From positions 1-38,507 of the forward strand of contig CAYJXJ010000022.1 of assembly GCA_964374095.1 (NCBI GenBank): DNA of 38,507 bases, read 5' to 3'. A program made the translations under genes and the position numbers. Of the stretch, positions 16,022 to 23,999 are shown one piece after another (within the stretch, counting starts at the first letter, position 1; every line of letters starts with the position of its first letter). Under the pieces are notes generated by a model. The model made no database searches, was not told the origin of the DNA, and worked only from the letters and a program-made list of their open reading frames with translations. The DNA comes from CAYJXJ01 sp964374095. Lineage in GTDB: Bacteria > Elusimicrobiota > Elusimicrobia > UBA1565 > UBA9628.

Positions 16022-16357
16022 TCAGCGCGGGTACTTGAGGTCGCCGTAGCCGGCCGCGATCTCGAAGACCCGGTCGAGCCGGGTCTGCCGGAAAATCTCC
16101 CGCACCTCCTCGGTCATGCCGAAGAGCTTGACGTCTCCGTTGCGGGTGGGGTTGACCCTCTTGAAGAGGGCCACCAGGACGGCCAGGGCCGAGCTGTCGA
16201 TGAAGGTGACCTTCCCAAAATCGACCGCGAAGAATTGGACCCCCTTTTCCGCCGCCTCCAGGGCGAGCCTGCGGAAGGCCGGGGAGCCGTCGGCGTCCCA
16301 TTCCCCCTCCGGGGCGAGGATCATCACCGGCCCGTCGCTATTCTGGAGTATGTTCAC
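16022..16357 (-). CDS. STAS-domain protein (anti-sigma factor antagonist-like)
   Basis: A 111-aa single-domain protein. The STAS pattern is clear: a beta-strand start (VMILAPEGEWDADGSPAFRR), VDFGKVTFIDSSALAVLVAL holding the DSS phosphorylation site (Ser55/Ser56), and an alpha helix after NGDVKLFGMTEEVREIFRQT. STAS proteins of this size typically bind an anti-sigma kinase or another partner and are switched off by phosphorylation of the conserved Ser. No cognate kinase or phosphatase lies in the window. Its ATG overlaps the stop of the pyrophosphorylase gene (ATGA, 16354-16357), and the glycosyltransferase follows 31 bases on. Partner switching that tunes glycan synthesis is plausible but not shown. 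Confidence 0.88.
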   Translation of the reverse strand: MNILQNSDGPVMILAPEGEWDADGSPAFRRLALEAAEKGVQFFAVDFGKVTFIDSSALAVLVALFKRVNPTRNGDVKLFGMTEEVREIFRQTRLDRVFEIAAGYGDLKYPR

Positions 16358-17184
16358 CGGCGTTTGCGCAGGGCCGCCTTCTCGTCGATGTCACGGTAGA
16401 GGGTCTCCGCGTAGGTGATGTCGGAGAGCTTCTCGGCGTAGCGCAGATGGAAGGGCTCGTTGATCCCGAAGACATCGTCGAGGTTGGCCGCGGACACGGT
16501 CGCGACGTGATGGCCCTCGCGGGCCAGGACGCCGACGACGTCGGTCAGGTAATACTCCTTCTGCTCGTTGGAGGCGTTGATCTTGCCGAGCGCCCGAAAG
16601 AGGCTGGGGGCGTGGAAGAGGTAGGCCCCCACGTTGACCTCCTCAATGGCAAGGACTTCGGGAGAGGCGTCCCGGGTCTCCACGATCCGGAGCACCCGCC
16701 CCGAGGCGTCGCGGACGATGCGCCCCCACTCCGGGGGATCCTTCATGCGCAGGGTCAGGATCGCCCCGGACCCCGTGGCCGCGGCGCGCAGGGCCTTCAA
16801 GTACTGGAGCTTGAGCAGGGGCATGTCCCCGTAGACGACGTAGACGTAGCCGTCGAAGCCGCGGAGCCGGCGTTGGGCCTGCATCACGGCATGCCCCGTG
16901 CCGAGCTGGCTGCGTTGGAGCGCGAAACTGGGGCGCGCCCGATGTCCCGAGAGGCGCTTGCGGATGAGGTCGGCGGCGTAGCCGACGACGACCACGATCC
17001 GGTCCACGCCGGCCGCCTGGAGAAGCTCGATGCCGAATAGGATCATGGGCTTGCCGTTGATCTCGTGGAGGACCTTGGGGAGCGTGGACTTCATCCGGGA
17101 GCCCTTCCCGGCCGCGAGTATGATGCCGCGCGGGGGCGTCGCAGCGGGGCCGGCCTTGGTTGGGGAGTTTCTCGTCGCTGTCAT
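16354..17184 (-). CDS. UDP-N-acetylglucosamine pyrophosphorylase-like nucleotidyltransferase (GlmU N-terminal domain only)
   Basis: A 276-aa protein matching the uridyltransferase half of GlmU. The nucleotide-binding signature is IILAAGKGSRMKSTLPKVLH. QRSQLGTGHAV, YVVYGDMPLLK, ILTLRMKDPPEWGRIVRD, VETRDASPEVLAIEEVNVGA and EQKEYYLTDV follow in order. GlmU is normally about 450 aa with a C-terminal left-handed beta-helix acetyltransferase; that half is missing here. It would make UDP-GlcNAc, or a related UDP-HexNAc, from UTP and the sugar-1-phosphate. This is the likely precursor class for Pel-type polymers, so it may feed the Pel-like genes to its right. First gene of a minus-strand operon with its own promoter. 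The exact sugar specificity is inference. Confidence 0.88.
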   Translation of the reverse strand: MTATRNSPTKAGPAATPPRGIILAAGKGSRMKSTLPKVLHEINGKPMILFGIELLQAAGVDRIVVVVGYAADLIRKRLSGHRARPSFALQRSQLGTGHAVMQAQRRLRGFDGYVYVVYGDMPLLKLQYLKALRAAATGSGAILTLRMKDPPEWGRIVRDASGRVLRIVETRDASPEVLAIEEVNVGAYLFHAPSLFRALGKINASNEQKEYYLTDVVGVLAREGHHVATVSAANLDDVFGINEPFHLRYAEKLSDITYAETLYRDIDEKAALRKRR

Positions 17185-17219
17185 CGGGCGGGAGAGGGCC
17201 GCGTCCTCTTGCCGACTGT

Positions 17220-17248
17220 AGTATAGACCATTGGCCGCGGCGGCGCAA
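17220..17248 (-). promoter_or_regulatory. Promoter of the pyrophosphorylase-STAS-GT4 operon
   Basis: On the minus strand, TTGCGC (17248-17243) and TATACT (17225-17220) are 17 bases apart. The start would be near 17213, about 29 bases before the ATG at 17184. Confidence 0.5.
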
Positions 17249-17322
17249 GCGGCCGTTTCGGCACGGTTTCCTCCAGCGATGGAGGGACCCCCCTTACAAG
17301 CCCCGCGGCGGAGACCCTCGGG

Positions 17323-19071
17323 TCACCATCTCGCCCCCAGGCCTACCCGCAGCAGGTCGTCGCCGGTCCCCCCCGAGACCCCGCGGGCCCCGGAATACTT
17401 CGATTTCTCGAAGCCGGCCGAGGCCTCAAGCCAGCGGTTGATGCGGCCCTCCGCGGACAGCCCGATGCCGTAGCTCTTCACGCTCGAGCTGTCCCCGCCG
17501 TAGGAATAGTGGGCCCCGAGGGACAGGTTCGGGTTCCGCCACTCCCAGCCCGGCCGCAGGTACGAGGAGAGATAGCGGATCGGGGAGAAATAGGGGCTGT
17601 CATCCAACTGGCGGTTATGGCGCAGGCGGCTCTCCGAGTAGGCCAGGGTGAAGCGATGGCCGTAAGGCTTTTGCTCCCACAGGGTCCCCTCCACTCCCCA
17701 GGTCAGGCTCTGCTCCCAGTTGACGTCGCTGTAGCGTCCCCACTTGAACTCCCAGGTCGCGCCCAGGAGCTTGTGCGGCTTCATCGCCCCCTCGATGACA
17801 TTGTCCCTCCGGCTGATGTGGCGGACGATGCCCTGGGGAGTTTCGTAGATGTAGTCCAGCTCGTGCTTGAGACGCAGGGAAAAGTTCTCGTCGCGGCGCT
17901 CGATCTTGGCCGAATAGACCGCCCCCTGCCCTCCCCGGCCTCCCATGGCGCCCGCGAACCACTCTCGCCACAGGCGCTGGGTCGCGCCGGCGCGGGCCTG
18001 CTCCGTGGCTCCGCGTTTATCATACTCCCGGGCCTGGCGCCGGATCCCCGAGACCTCGAGCGTGGTTTCGGTCCGCTTCAAACGCAGCGCGGTCGCGACG
18101 CGGTGGCGCAGGAACCGTATCTTGCCCGCGGACCCGCTCTCATGGACGACCTCGAGCCGCGGGTGGAACTCGCGGCCCAACTCCGCGAGGCCGTGGATCA
18201 AAACCGGGTCTCCGGGGGCCAGGGAGAGCGCCTGCTGGTAGGTCTTCCAGGCCCGGCTATAGAACCCGCGCGCCGCCTGGTCCTCGGCCAGGTGCCCGTA
18301 GGCCAGGGCCAGTTCGCGCTTGAGGTCCGAATCGTTCGGGGCGCTCGCCAGGAGCCGGGCGTAGAGGGCGACCTCCAGGTCCGGCCGCTGAGACGCCGCG
18401 TAGGCCTCCGCCAGGTCCACCTGGGTCTCCAGGTTCTTGGGCTCGAGGGCGGCCAGGCGCTCGCGGGCCGCCAGCGCCTCCTTGGGCCGGCGCAGGGCCT
18501 CGTATCCCTCCATCAAATCCCGCCAAACCGCGGGATCTTGGGGGGAGAGCTTGGAAAGCTTTTCCAGGGCCCACACCCGCTTGGCGGGGTTGGACAAGGC
18601 CTCCCCGTAAACTTTCGCCAGGCGGGTCAGCATTTCCTTCTCATCGGGTTCGACGGCCAGCAGCCGCTCCAGGGCGTCGGCCTCCTGCTTGGGCATGGCG
18701 TAGGCCCCGGTGACCTGGAGGAGCAGGCGGTGGAAGCGCGTCTCGGTGGGCGCCAAGCGCATGAGGCGCTGGTAGGTCGTGATCGTGGCCGCCCAGTTGC
18801 CGGCCCGGATCAGGGCCTGTCCCAGGAGGTCATGGGCCGCGATGGAATCGGGCTTGAGCTTGATGGCGGCCTGGAGCTCGACGATGGCCGAGTCCAGGTA
18901 GTCCCGGGCCAGGAGCGCGCGCCCCGACTCCAGGTGGGCGGAGTAGGTCCGTTTCTCCTCCTCGGTCAAGGCCGGCCGGGCCGGCTCCGCCCCCAGGCCG
19001 GGGATGGAGACGCGGTCCCGGCCCCACCCCGTCCGCCCTGTCAGAAGCAGCAGGATGAGGAGACCCTTCAT
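17323..19071 (-). CDS. TPR plus outer-membrane beta-barrel exporter (PelB/PgaA-like), unit 1
   Basis: A 582-aa protein with a short signal peptide. About six TPR-type helix pairs cover residues 40-290, for example SAIVELQAAIKLKPDSIAAH and the stretch ending YQQALSLAPGDP. A C-terminal half from about residue 300 consists of alternating amphipathic strands ending in LLRVGLGARW. A terminal aromatic residue is the usual outer-membrane barrel sorting signal. This is the architecture of PelB and PgaA, which guide polymer through the periplasm and across the outer membrane, but the protein is about half the length of Pseudomonas PelB. It is coupled to the PelA-like gene by an ATGA overlap (19068-19071), which supports a shared job. 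A paralogue of similar layout lies at 27169-29025. Assignment to export is by architecture, not by close homology. Confidence 0.78.
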   Translation of the reverse strand: MKGLLILLLLTGRTGWGRDRVSIPGLGAEPARPALTEEEKRTYSAHLESGRALLARDYLDSAIVELQAAIKLKPDSIAAHDLLGQALIRAGNWAATITTYQRLMRLAPTETRFHRLLLQVTGAYAMPKQEADALERLLAVEPDEKEMLTRLAKVYGEALSNPAKRVWALEKLSKLSPQDPAVWRDLMEGYEALRRPKEALAARERLAALEPKNLETQVDLAEAYAASQRPDLEVALYARLLASAPNDSDLKRELALAYGHLAEDQAARGFYSRAWKTYQQALSLAPGDPVLIHGLAELGREFHPRLEVVHESGSAGKIRFLRHRVATALRLKRTETTLEVSGIRRQAREYDKRGATEQARAGATQRLWREWFAGAMGGRGGQGAVYSAKIERRDENFSLRLKHELDYIYETPQGIVRHISRRDNVIEGAMKPHKLLGATWEFKWGRYSDVNWEQSLTWGVEGTLWEQKPYGHRFTLAYSESRLRHNRQLDDSPYFSPIRYLSSYLRPGWEWRNPNLSLGAHYSYGGDSSSVKSYGIGLSAEGRINRWLEASAGFEKSKYSGARGVSGGTGDDLLRVGLGARW

Positions 19072-22000
19072 GCGGCCTTTCGCAGCGTCACCTGGTAGAG
19101 CCCGCGATAGCCTTTGAACTCGCTCTCGACCCGGATAAGGCCGGAGGCGTCGGATTTCAGGACCTGGTCAAGGACGGTCTCGCCGGGGTCGGCGCGGCGG
19201 ATGAGGACCCGGTAGGCCGTCCCGGGAGCCAAAGTTCTCAGCACCAGCCGCGCGCGCCCGAGGCCCCGCATCGACAGGCTCACCTCCCCCCCGCCCGCCT
19301 TCCAGCCGTCCACATAGTGGCTGGCCTGTTCCAGGTAGGGGAGGCCGGAGGGCGCGTCGGACAAGACGATGTCGTGGCTTTTGGCGTCGTCCAGGGAGAC
19401 ATAGAGGCTTCCCTGGTAGGGGCGGTAGCCGAGCACCCCGGAGGAGCGCTTGAGGTCCACGTGCCGCGCCGCGGCCCCGTCGAAGCGCAGGGTCCGGAGG
19501 TCACCGGAGTTGACCACCCGCCAGCCCTCGGGGGTCCGGAATATCCTCAGGCTCTTCCAGTCCTTGACGATGTCGACGTACTCGCTGGCGAAGAGCGGGG
19601 CGATCTCGTTTTCGTGGCCGTAGTCGAAGGCGGCCTGGAGCCCGGCAAGGCCCTCGGCGCGGTCGCCGATGTAGAAGTGGAAGTAGATGTTGATCGGCAT
19701 GACCCGCTTGGGCGATTCGGTGCGCGCGAAGTGGTCGCGCACCTCGCGCATCCCCCCGAAGTTCTTGGTCCAGCCGTCGGTGAAGAGAAAGTCCCCGCGG
19801 CCGCTGGTGTAGTACTGGGTGAGGCGGCCGACTTGGCTGGTGAGCCCGGACAGGGTCGAGTAGGTGGGAAACTTCGCGTCGTAGATCGGGTCTCCCCCGT
19901 TCATGTTGCGCACTCCCATGCGCTCGATGAGGGCGATGGCCCGCTCGTCCGGCCGGCAGTCCCCGGTCCAGAGCAGGATCTCGAGCTTCTTGCCGTAGGG
20001 CTTGAGCAGGAAGCGGTTGATGTAATTGATGGAATAGACGATCTCTTTTTGCAGGTCGATGGGGAAGCGCTCGATCTTCAAGGGGTTCGTGGAGACCACC
20101 TTGAGGTCCCCGCCGCGCCAGCTGAAAGGGTGGCTGAAGGTGTGGGTCGCCCCCTCCACGTTGGGAAGGGCGAAAATGGATTTGGCGAGAAAATAGGCCG
20201 GGTTATAGAAGGGGCGCCCCCGGGATTCGATGTCCTTGGAGATGACCGAGACCGTGACCGGGAGGTTGTTCTTCATGAGGATCTCGTCCCGGACGAAGCG
20301 GGCCGCGTAGTTCGAGCCGTCGATCCGGGAGATGCCGGGGAAGCCGTCGCCGTCGATGTGCGAGTAGAAGACCCGGGAGCCGTTGATGGTGGAGACGTCG
20401 GGCCGGGGTTGGCCGGCGAGCCCCAGGGCGGCTTCGAAGAAGCGGAAGGGGTCGAGCCGCCAGCGGCCGATGACGCTTTCGACCTCCATGCTTTCTTCCT
20501 TCGGTCCCCCTTTCGGTTCCCCCTTCGGTTTCTTTTTGAGCTTGGTCGTGGGGGGGGGCATGTAGTAGGGGAAGTCCCCGTCCGCGATCCCTCCCCAGGG
20601 GCCGGTCACCACGGGATGGAACTCGCCGACGCGGGAGGACGCCAGGCGCAGGTAGACTTTGTTCTTGGGCGACTCCGAGATCAGCTTGTCGTAGGAGGTG
20701 ATCTCCTTGGGGTCGAGCGCGCGCTCGAACTCGGTCATCCCGGAGTCCTTCTCGAGGACCGCGGTGCCGGCCGCGGTCCGGGCGCGCGACCGCCGGGAGC
20801 GGGACCTGAACTCCGTCAGTTCGGCCAACTCGGCCTCGTCGTCGGGAAGGTAGCGGATGCCGAGGCTCGCGAAGAACTCCCGGGCGCCGCGGGGCGGGGC
20901 CCCCCCCCCCCCCACCCGGAACGGCCCCCCGGGGGCCCCGGAACCCCCCCGTCCCCCCCCGTACCCGGTGGCCAACGGGACGGGACCCCGCAGTANNNNN
21001 NNNNNAATACTGACTACCTTACCTTTCTTTATTTTTTTTTTCTTTTTTTTTTGTCGGGTCGCCCTCCGGCCCGCGGGGCCCGCCCCCCCCCCCCCCGCGA
21101 CCGTAAAGGCCCCCGGGGTGCCCAGGATCACCACCTTGCGCCCGCTTTCCACTTGGCGGCCGAGCCACTTCCAGTAGGCCTCCGGGTCCGGCATGCGGGC
21201 GGACCCAAACCAGCTGATCACCCCGGCGAAGAGCGCCATCTTCTTCTCGTCCGGGAGGCCCTTCTCGATGTCGTAATGCACCAGCTGGACCCCCAGCCAG
21301 TTCAGGGGCTGTTCCGCGTACTGGTGCAGGGGGTTCTTGTCCGGCTCCTGCTTCTCGCTGCCCTTGAACAGGGCCAGGTACTGGCGCTTGACCTCCGGCA
21401 AGTCCTTGGGGAGCAGGTCGGGGGAATACTTGGGATAAGGGATCTCCGCGGCCTCGGGGGGAATCTCCAGGAGCGAGTCGTCCGGAACAGGCAGCCGCCG
21501 GGGCTTGGCCCCGGCTTTCGAAAGCAGGGCCTCCTTGAGGAACTCGGGCATGTTCACGCGCCACTGCATCGACCAGGTCGCGGTGTCCTGGGTAAACAGG
21601 TAGCTCTCCAGGGCGAAGCCCCCGTAGGGAGTCTTGACCACGATCTGGCTTTCGGAATCCTTCTTGTCCTTGCGGCGCAGCTCCAGAAAGGCCTTGTTGT
21701 CGGGATTGACCCCCTTGAACTGGAAATAGTGCTTCAAGTGCTCGGGCGAGATCGGGATATCCTTCTCCACCAGGGCCGGTTCCTTGGCCGACACCTCGAG
21801 AGCCGTGGAGTCCTTGGTCCAGCTTCCCTTGAATTCCAGGCCGAAGGGAAAGAAGAAATTGTTGTATTCCAGGGGGAGCAGCCAGCGGTTGACGGTCCGC
21901 CCCTGATCCACGAACCGGTCCTGGAAGGCCCCGAAGTTTCCCAAGATCACCGCCTTCTTGCCCCGCTCCACCCACTCCGAGAGCCAGCGGCAGTAGTCCC

Positions 22001-22973
22001 CGGCTTCGGTCATGGTCGCGCCGCGAAACCAGGTGAGCACGGCGTCGTGGGAATCCGACTCCGCGGGCGGCGGGACTCCCTCCTTGTCCGGGTCGCGGAA
22101 CGTGATCGAGTAGCCTAGATCGTAAAGGTCCTTCCACAAAAAGCGGCGGATCTCGTTGTCCCAGGCGCTGGCCCCTTCGCTTTCCTTATAGAAGGCGAAC
22201 AGGCGCTTGGTCGGGAAGCGCGTCTCCTTCGCCTCATACCCGAGGACCTCATCGAGGAAACGGGGCAGGTTGAGGCGCCAGAGGAGCCTCCCATCGGGGT
22301 GGGTCCCGAAGAGATAAGACTCCAGGGCGAAACCTCCGAAAGGCGTGCGCACGACCAGGGCGCTTTCACTATCCTTGCGGCCGCGTCTCTTGACGAGAAG
22401 GTAGGGCTTGTTCTCCGGGTGCGTGGAAGCGAAGCGGTAGTAGTGGTTGATCTTGGCCAGGTCGAGGGGAATCTCCTTGGCCACCATCGCCGATTCCTTG
22501 TGGATCACCTCGAGCTCATGGCCCTCCTTGGTCCATTCCCCGTGGTACTCCAATCCGAAGGGATGGAAGAACTCGTTCAGGTAGTTGTTGGGGGTCCAGT
22601 ATTTCTCGTCCGGGGTGAAGGCCCCGAAATTGCCCAGGATCACCACCTTGCGCCCCTCCAGGACTTGGCGGCCGAGCCAGGCCGGGTAGGCGCGGGCCGA
22701 GGCCAGCTTGGGGGTCTTGAACCAGGTCATCACCGCGGCGTAGCCGCGCATGGAGGCGGGCTCGGGCAAACCTTGGTCGGCGTCGCGGTAGGCGACGGCC
22801 CAGCCCTGCCGCTTCAAGATGGCCTCGGCATGGAGCTTGATGAGGTTCTTCTCCGCGCTGTCGCCTTCGCCGGCCTTGTAGAGCGCCAGGAGTCGGCGCT
22901 CCGGCGCCTCGGCGGCGCGGCTCGGTATTCCCGGCCATGCCGCGAGCAGAGCCGCCAAGAGCGCCGGCCTCAC
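19068..22973 (-). CDS. PelA-like periplasmic polysaccharide deacetylase with three repeated alpha/beta modules, unit 1 (contains an assembly gap)
   Basis: Read from GTG 22973, which overlaps the upstream stop as GTGA and is followed directly by a signal peptide; an ATG at 22994 would overlap the upstream gene more. About 1300 aa. Three copies of a roughly 225-residue flavodoxin-like module follow. Each has an L.A[LF][YF]K start, a V.[TS]WF turn, RK.VILG..GAF, FGLE, and in copies 1 and 2 a (R/K)TP[FY]GGFALESYLF end. The C-terminal deacetylase domain matches PelA: SHIDGDGF (about 20360-20340), THTFSHPF with HxxxH metal ligands (about 20149-20126), LLWTGDCRP and MNGGDP. A beta-sandwich tail closes the protein. 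PelA deacetylates the amino-sugar polymer before export. Module 3 is broken by ten N at 20996-21005; the residues encoded by about 20900-21110 are unreliable. Only the conserved domain, not the polymer, is visible. Confidence 0.82.
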   Translation of the reverse strand: MRPALLAALLAAWPGIPSRAAEAPERRLLALYKAGEGDSAEKNLIKLHAEAILKRQGWAVAYRDADQGLPEPASMRGYAAVMTWFKTPKLASARAYPAWLGRQVLEGRKVVILGNFGAFTPDEKYWTPNNYLNEFFHPFGLEYHGEWTKEGHELEVIHKESAMVAKEIPLDLAKINHYYRFASTHPENKPYLLVKRRGRKDSESALVVRTPFGGFALESYLFGTHPDGRLLWRLNLPRFLDEVLGYEAKETRFPTKRLFAFYKESEGASAWDNEIRRFLWKDLYDLGYSITFRDPDKEGVPPPAESDSHDAVLTWFRGATMTEAGDYCRWLSEWVERGKKAVILGNFGAFQDRFVDQGRTVNRWLLPLEYNNFFFPFGLEFKGSWTKDSTALEVSAKEPALVEKDIPISPEHLKHYFQFKGVNPDNKAFLELRRKDKKDSESQIVVKTPYGGFALESYLFTQDTATWSMQWRVNMPEFLKEALLSKAGAKPRRLPVPDDSLLEIPPEAAEIPYPKYSPDLLPKDLPEVKRQYLALFKGSEKQEPDKNPLHQYAEQPLNWLGVQLVHYDIEKGLPDEKKMALFAGVISWFGSARMPDPEAYWKWLGRQVESGRKVVILGTPGAFTVAGGGGAGPAGRRATRQKKKKKKIKKGKVVSIXXXXLRGPVPLATGYGGGRGGSGAPGGPFRVGGGGAPPRGAREFFASLGIRYLPDDEAELAELTEFRSRSRRSRARTAAGTAVLEKDSGMTEFERALDPKEITSYDKLISESPKNKVYLRLASSRVGEFHPVVTGPWGGIADGDFPYYMPPPTTKLKKKPKGEPKGGPKEESMEVESVIGRWRLDPFRFFEAALGLAGQPRPDVSTINGSRVFYSHIDGDGFPGISRIDGSNYAARFVRDEILMKNNLPVTVSVISKDIESRGRPFYNPAYFLAKSIFALPNVEGATHTFSHPFSWRGGDLKVVSTNPLKIERFPIDLQKEIVYSINYINRFLLKPYGKKLEILLWTGDCRPDERAIALIERMGVRNMNGGDPIYDAKFPTYSTLSGLTSQVGRLTQYYTSGRGDFLFTDGWTKNFGGMREVRDHFARTESPKRVMPINIYFHFYIGDRAEGLAGLQAAFDYGHENEIAPLFASEYVDIVKDWKSLRIFRTPEGWRVVNSGDLRTLRFDGAAARHVDLKRSSGVLGYRPYQGSLYVSLDDAKSHDIVLSDAPSGLPYLEQASHYVDGWKAGGGEVSLSMRGLGRARLVLRTLAPGTAYRVLIRRADPGETVLDQVLKSDASGLIRVESEFKGYRGLYQVTLRKAA
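20996..21005. other. Assembly gap (10 N) inside the PelA-like gene
   Basis: The left flank (about 20900-20995) is C/G homopolymer-rich. The right flank (21006-21110) contains an AT-rich run of T and then a C run, unlike anything else in the window. Coding homology breaks off at FTVA and resumes at REFFASLGIRY. By comparison with module 1, only about 15-25 residues should separate these points. Confidence 0.9.
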
Positions 22974-23929
22974 GGCTTCTCCTTCGTAAACCATGGCTGG
23001 GGCTCCAGGGCCTTGAGCGCGCGCCGGGCGCAGTATTCCCGGTAGCCGCGGGCTTCGGCCAGGCGGTAGGCCTCGCGGACCTTGGCGGGACTCGCGGCGT
23101 AATCGACGTTAAGCACCAGTTTTTCGGCCTTGACGGCCAGGTCGAGGAAGCGCGTGATGCGGGCGGTGGCCTCCGCGGGCGTGCGGCGGTCGTCCCGCTC
23201 GTAGCCGAAAAAAGCGTCCTCGCGGCCGATCCCGGTGATTCCCTTGAGGTAGTCCGCGTCGGCGAGAAGCTCCTCGCCGTTCTGAGGGAAGATGCCGAAG
23301 TCGCGGTCCCCGCGGGTCACGCGGGCATGGCGGGCCAGGGCCAGGACCAACTCGACCATTTCCCGGCGGGCGCTTTTGCGGCCGCGCTCCTCGAAGTACT
23401 CGAAGCCGTCGATGATGTCCAGGTAGGCCCCGTCGAAGCCCGCGTCCATGATCTTGTCCAGGTAGCTGTCGGGAGTCCCGAAGATGAGGCGCTGCCACTG
23501 CGGGTCCCAATAACGCACCTTGATATTGCCCTTCCAGTCCGGGTTCTCTTGCTCCAGCCAAGCCGGCGGCTCGCGCTTCCAGGATTGCTTCCAGTAGTAG
23601 CGGTAGTCTTCGGCCTCGCCGATGGAGAGGTAGGCCACGACCAACCGCCCCGGCGACTTGGCCGCCTTGATGGCTGCGATGTCTTCGCGTGTCCAGCGCT
23701 CCTCTTCGCTTCCGTCCCGGGAGTAATCGATGACCAGCAGGTCGAAGGGGGACGCGGAGAGTGTTTCCAGTCGCAGGTCTTGGAGTTGGTATCCCCACCG
23801 TCTGACTCCCTGCCAGGGGCGGCCGGGCGCGCCGCCCGGCGGATCGGCGGCCCGGCAGGCCACCGCCAGGCAGGCCCAGAGCGCCGCCGAGAACGGGACC
23901 GCTTGCCTGAGCCTCGACTCTGACCGCAT
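22970..23929 (-). CDS. GH114-like endo-alpha-1,4-polygalactosaminidase domain protein, unit 1
   Basis: A 319-aa secreted TIM-barrel protein. ATG 23929 is chosen over an upstream in-frame ATG at 23971 because a TATAGT -10 lies at 23950-23945. The signal sequence ends near LAVACRAADP, possibly a lipoprotein-type site. GH114 features are present: YQLQDLR, LLVIDYS (Asp68), VVAYLSIGEAEDYRYYW (Glu105), VRYWDPQW and GFDGAYLDIIDGFEYF (Asp171, Asp174). Family members cleave alpha-1,4-galactosamine polymers. The related hydrolase domain forms the N-terminus of Pseudomonas PelA, where it trims Pel. Here it is a separate gene joined to the PelA-like gene by a GTGA overlap, so the classical fusion is split. 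The substrate is inferred from family and context. Confidence 0.86.
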   Translation of the reverse strand: MRSESRLRQAVPFSAALWACLAVACRAADPPGGAPGRPWQGVRRWGYQLQDLRLETLSASPFDLLVIDYSRDGSEEERWTREDIAAIKAAKSPGRLVVAYLSIGEAEDYRYYWKQSWKREPPAWLEQENPDWKGNIKVRYWDPQWQRLIFGTPDSYLDKIMDAGFDGAYLDIIDGFEYFEERGRKSARREMVELVLALARHARVTRGDRDFGIFPQNGEELLADADYLKGITGIGREDAFFGYERDDRRTPAEATARITRFLDLAVKAEKLVLNVDYAASPAKVREAYRLAEARGYREYCARRALKALEPQPWFTKEKP

Positions 23930-23944
23930 TGTCTCGGCCGATAT

Positions 23945-23950
23945 ACTATA
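23945..23950 (-). promoter_or_regulatory. -10 element of the unit 1 operon
   Basis: TATAGT on the minus strand, with TTGCGT (23971-23966) upstream at a short 15-base spacing. Transcription would start near 23938, giving a leader of about nine bases before the ATG at 23929. It is divergent from the promoter at 23982-23990. Confidence 0.4.
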
Positions 23951-23981
23951 AACCCGGAGTCTGATACGCAAGCGGCAGGTT

Positions 23982-23990
23982 TGCTAAACT
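23982..23990 (+). promoter_or_regulatory. Extended -10 promoter TGCTAAACT
   Basis: TG, one base, then TAAACT at 23985-23990. The predicted start falls at about 23997, so the message for the ATG at 24000 would be leaderless or nearly so. Confidence 0.4.
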
Positions 23991-23999
23991 TGGGTTGCC

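Noticed and set aside
14284..16038. Long plus-strand open frame opposite the GT4 gene
   Set aside because: Antisense shadow of a clear glycosyltransferase; Gly/Gln/Glu-rich composition and no motifs.
21025..21055. T-rich run as an intrinsic terminator
   Set aside because: It lies inside a coding region beside an assembly gap and has no GC hairpin; it is best explained as read-end artefact.
19317..22118. Long plus-strand open frame opposite the PelA-like gene
   Set aside because: It runs straight through the N gap and its junk flanks and has shadow-like composition; the minus strand carries conserved deacetylase motifs.
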